This document shows positions 60,525 to 64,000 of a DNA stretch of 64,000 bases, one piece after another. Location of the stretch: NCBI GenBank assembly GCA_013350335.1, contig CM023536.1, positions 7,026,207 through 7,090,206 on the forward strand, written 5' to 3'. Position numbers and translations under genes: made by a program. The stretch comes from Chimonanthus salicifolius. Its lineage: Eukaryota; Streptophyta; Magnoliopsida; Laurales; Calycanthaceae. Numbering within the stretch: the first letter of the stretch is position 1; every line of letters starts with the position of its first letter. Under the pieces are notes generated by a model that made no database searches, had not been told where the DNA came from, and saw nothing but the letters and a program-made list of their open reading frames with translations.

Positions 60525-63500
60525 ATTTTTTGAATGATGGTTAGTAATTTCATTCAAGAAGAGAAAAGCCCAAAATATATAACATAGCCCATAGCCCGGG
60601 CAAGGCACAAAAAATCAAAACAATGAGTCAGAACGGGCCTAGAAAGGCTCAAAACCAAAAAAGCACTATCGAACATGCCATAGTGCAAAGCAAAAGCAAA
60701 GGAATGGCTAATTCCCGATGAAAATGCCAGTAGGCACCAAGGGATTGTTTTGTGTATGATCATGGATGGTGTTCTCAGTCATGGTAATTAGGTCCCTGGG
60801 GGTAATACCGATCGAGTAGGGATCACAGTTAAGCAAAGAGAGCATAGAACTGATGTAGTTGGTGTGAGCCTGGAGACGCCACCCAGGTCTATGGTTCCTG
60901 AACAAATGAGCAAGACTCTGGTCATTGGTCAAGAGCCAATTCAAGGGAAGATTTTTTCTGGACAGTGCAAGAAGACAATCAGCGACAAACAACAAAATTT
61001 GTAGCTGATGAGAATAGGAAGTGCAGATCTTATGCACTGTGACGGCCAAGATTTGGCAGTCATAGGCAAGGTAAGTAGCACCGATCCACATGCCATCAGG
61101 GGATTTGAGAAGATGAATCAACAGAGATGGGAGATAACCATTGCAGGTGGGAAGAGAGTCAGAAGGCTTCGGTGGGGAGGGAGGGGGTGGTTGGTAGGGA
61201 GGTAAATCCCACTGAGCAGAGAAAGAACACTGGAATCAGCTTCAGGACCTGATTCGAAAGCAAGAAAATGAGGTGAGAGCGAATATCAGAGGCCACAGAG
61301 TAACAAACCTGGTCAGGACTGCAGGGAGCGATGGGTAAAGATGCTGCAATTTCGCTCATTCCAGCAACTCCAAATCATAGAAGGAAGAGAAAGGGCAGCA
61401 ACGATATTCTCCAAAGATGAGATGGAATTATAGGCAAGAGGAGAAAAATTGCCAGGAAGATGAAAGTCTCTGATGTGAGAACTAAATTTTTGAAGCAGCA
61501 AAGACCAAGCTTCAAGCAGAAAAGGGCAGCGAAGAAGATGCTGGTGGGTCTCAGACTCGATACAACACAGAGGGCATCTGAGATCGGTAGTCAGACCTCT
61601 AGTGGCGAGAAGCACCTTAGTTTTCAAGCCCTTCTGAAAGTAAAGCCAAGCAAAAAGAGAGTGCTTATTGATACAACCCGGGAACCAAACCAGGTTGAAC
61701 CAATTAGGGGAGGGTAAGGTAGAAGTCTGGTTAAGAAAGAACGATGCTAAAGAGAAATTACCATCCGGGTTGATGGCCCAAACAACTTGGTCAGCCGAAG
61801 GTAGCCTAGGAAGGTCAATAGACCTGGTGAGAAGCCACAAGTTGTTGAAGGAATGAAGGAGGGAAGGGGGAAAAACCCAACGGCCATTGGAAATGAAGTT
61901 GGCCACCATGGTAGACAAATCCAAACTAAGAGCAGTGACAGTCCCAATGCCGAAGTGCTCGATCAAAGTAAGACCCAGTCTGATCCACGGATCCAACCAG
62001 AAGTGAGTAGTCGAAACTGTCGCCAATAGCATAGAAGATGAAACACAACATTTGAGCCCTCATATTAAGGATGGAGCGCCACCCCTAAGAGGTTTTCCTA
62101 TTGATACTAAGGCCCCAGAAGCTTCTCCCCCGCAGGTATTTGGCACAAATCCACCTGAGCCACAAACTATCCCTCTTAGTGATAATGGACCAGGCTTGTT
62201 TCATAATGCATGCAATGTTGACGTCGCTAATTTTCCTCGGTCCCAAACCACCTTTGTCTTCGGGAGGCAGATCTTGTTCCAGCTGACGGTGTGCATCTTC
62301 TTCTGGGAACCATTTCCCCAAAGAAACCCCCGCATCATTTCCTCAATCGCCAAGCAACAAGTTTTGGGAAGGAGAAAGGAGTTACTCTAGTAAATATGGA
62401 AGTGGTTGATAGTTGAGCGAAGGAGCTTCAATCTTCTAGCAAAAGATAGGTTCTTAGAATGCCATCCGCAGATGCGAGAACGAATTAGAAATCAAGAAGA
62501 TGAGAACAATCAGCGATAAGAAGCCTACTGGAGAAAAGCGGAAGCCCGAGATACCGAATAGGTAGCGTAGCTTCGGGCATGCCAAGGATAGACATAATCT
62601 CATCTTTGATCAAGGTAGACTTGGAGAAAATGATATTACTTATGTTGACATTAACATGCAAACCAGAGAAGGCACTGAACCTAGCAAGGAGCATCCTCAG
62701 TGCATTGGTCGAACCAATATCAGCCGAGCAAAAGATCATAAGATCATCTGCATAGAGGAGATGGGAAATGAACAGATCTCTAGCAACAAAAGGGTAGAGG
62801 ATCTCTTTGTTCTCAACAGCACGATTGATGGCGGAGGAAAGACTTTCCATATCTAGAGCAAAAAGGAAAGGGGAGATAGGATCCCCCTGCCTCAAGCCTT
62901 TAGTACTGGGAAAGAAGCCATGCGGGGTCCCATTAATAAGAACAAAAAATCTGGGGGAGTCCAGGCAGCACTTGATCTAACCAATCCAAGTCTCATTAAA
63001 ATTAGCTTGCCTCAGGAGAAGATAAATGCACTCCCAGTTGACGCTGTTGAAAGCCTTCCTAAGGTCAATTTTGAGGCACATACGAGGAGGCCCGCTGTCC
63101 AGGTGGATACCTTTAACAAGGTCATGGCACGGAAGAATGTTATTGGATATATCTCTCCCCGGAATGAAGGCACTTTGATGATGACCAATCAGCTTAGGCA
63201 TGAAGGGCTTGAGACGATTAACCATAATACGAGAGATCAGTTTGTAAATTTCATTAGCCAAAGAGATGGGCCTGAAGCAATCGGGGTGATCCGCAGCAGG
63301 AGTTTTAGGGATGAGGGCAATGAAACACGCTTTGAGTTGCTTGAGGATTTTCCCCCATTTAAAGAAATCAATGACGGCTGCCACCGTATCATCACCAATA
63401 GTGTCCCAGCAATTGCGGTAGAAGTGGAGGTTAAAGCCATTCGGGCCCGGGGTCTTATTTGGATTGGTACCGAACAAAGCAAACTCCACCTCTTTCCTTT

Positions 63501-64000
63501 CCACTTGAGCATCAACCAAATCAGCATCAACAATACTAAGAGGGTTGCTGATCCTAAAGCCATCATCCAGACTAAAATAGGTATCTCCCCCAAAGATGAT
63601 AGCAAAATAATTAACAAAGGTGTTGGAGATGACAATGGGATCATCACTTTGGGTGCCACTATCAGTAGTAATCATTAGAATTTTGTTGTTGTGCTCCCTG
63701 GCTTTAACTGCATTATAGAAAAATTTACTACCAATGTCCCGCAGGTTAAGGTTGAGGAGATGAGACTTTTGGTGGAGAAGGCTAATCTCATGGCCCGATG
63801 CTTTCTCCAAGTTACGCTTAGCCAGAAGGAGAAAGTTGAAGTTTGTATTAGATTTGTGATTCTCATAAGCAATTTGAGAAACATCCAACATCTTGCGGGC
63901 ATTATCAAGTTGGGCAATAAGCTTTGGTCTGCCACGATGGAAACTAACCAAGGCCCTCTTTAGGTGCTTAAGCTTTGAAACTAATTTAAACATAAGAGTG
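60525..64000 (-). mobile_element. L1-type LINE ORF2, degenerate, running off the right edge
   Basis: The minus strand reads, 5' to 3', most of a plant L1-like reverse transcriptase. NKTPGPNGFNLHFYRNCWD, FIALIPKTPAADHPDCFRPI, HQSAFIPGRDISNNIL and KIDLRKAFNSVNW lie in an open frame at 63993-62977; RQGDPISPFLFALDMESL and the catalytic HLLYADDLMIF lie at 62895-62485. A single TAG near 62975, where a Trp codon is expected, separates these two in-frame parts. A frameshift follows near 62490. A 239-codon frame (62032-61313) carries the zinc-binding CPLCCIESETHQHLLRCP, and broken RNase H frames (SPDGMWIGATYLA, SRKNLPLNWLL, NNPLVPTGIF) follow down to about 60710. The 3' tail ends in an A/T-rich run at 60518-60535. 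The endonuclease part lies outside the window. Confidence 0.9.

Noticed and set aside
62920..63678. 252-codon plus-strand open frame
   Set aside because: It is the antisense shadow of the reverse-transcriptase frame on the minus strand; its sequence has no independent motif.

Overview
This window looks like nuclear DNA of a flowering plant. It holds two conserved plant housekeeping genes with short GT-AG exons and long introns, embedded in plant-type transposable elements (L1- and RTE-type LINEs, tRNA-derived SINEs, TRIM and LTR remnants, Stowaway, hAT and Mutator-like MITEs). I cannot name the species. There are no bacterial operons, rRNA or tRNA genes, or CRISPR arrays.

Layout. (1) 1-10659, plus strand: the 3' ten coding exons of an inositol phosphorylceramide synthase gene (sphingolipid synthesis, Golgi). 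Its first coding exon or exons lie left of the window. The intron before the first visible exon holds an old RTE-type LINE split by a minus-strand TRIM. Later introns hold a SINE, a G-quadruplex motif, an L1 tail and a tandem duplication that copies an exon end with its splice donor. (2) 10660-17057: convergent intergenic DNA with a SINE, a solo TRIM-type LTR, a hAT MITE with target duplication, a 'gatatcggc' repeat and a 160-bp tandem duplication of a LINE tail. (3) 17058-43651, minus strand: a complete UDP-sugar pyrophosphorylase (USP) gene. I could join 17 coding exons in frame into 628 codons plus stop. Its introns hold five plus-strand L1 fragments, an (AT)n tract and, in intron 4, an unusual composite of short-period arrays. 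(4) 43757-45170: candidate leader exons and promoters of USP, plus a 344-bp long-TIR MITE. (5) 45170-64000: gene-poor, AT-rich, repeat-filled DNA. It includes a SINE with perfect 16-bp target duplications, an LTR with a tRNA primer-binding site, two Mutator-like MITEs (one a 1.4-kb foldback element of three 315-bp palindromic modules), a Stowaway MITE, several SINE copies, and a decayed L1-type LINE that runs off the right edge.

The two host genes face each other tail to tail and act in separate pathways (sphingolipid head-group transfer and nucleotide-sugar salvage); nothing suggests functional coupling. I did not find a convincing new enzymatic or defence system. The most unusual structures are the foldback element at 52236-53672, the 20-bp and 41-44-bp arrays inside USP intron 4, and the duplicated splice donor in the sphingolipid gene.
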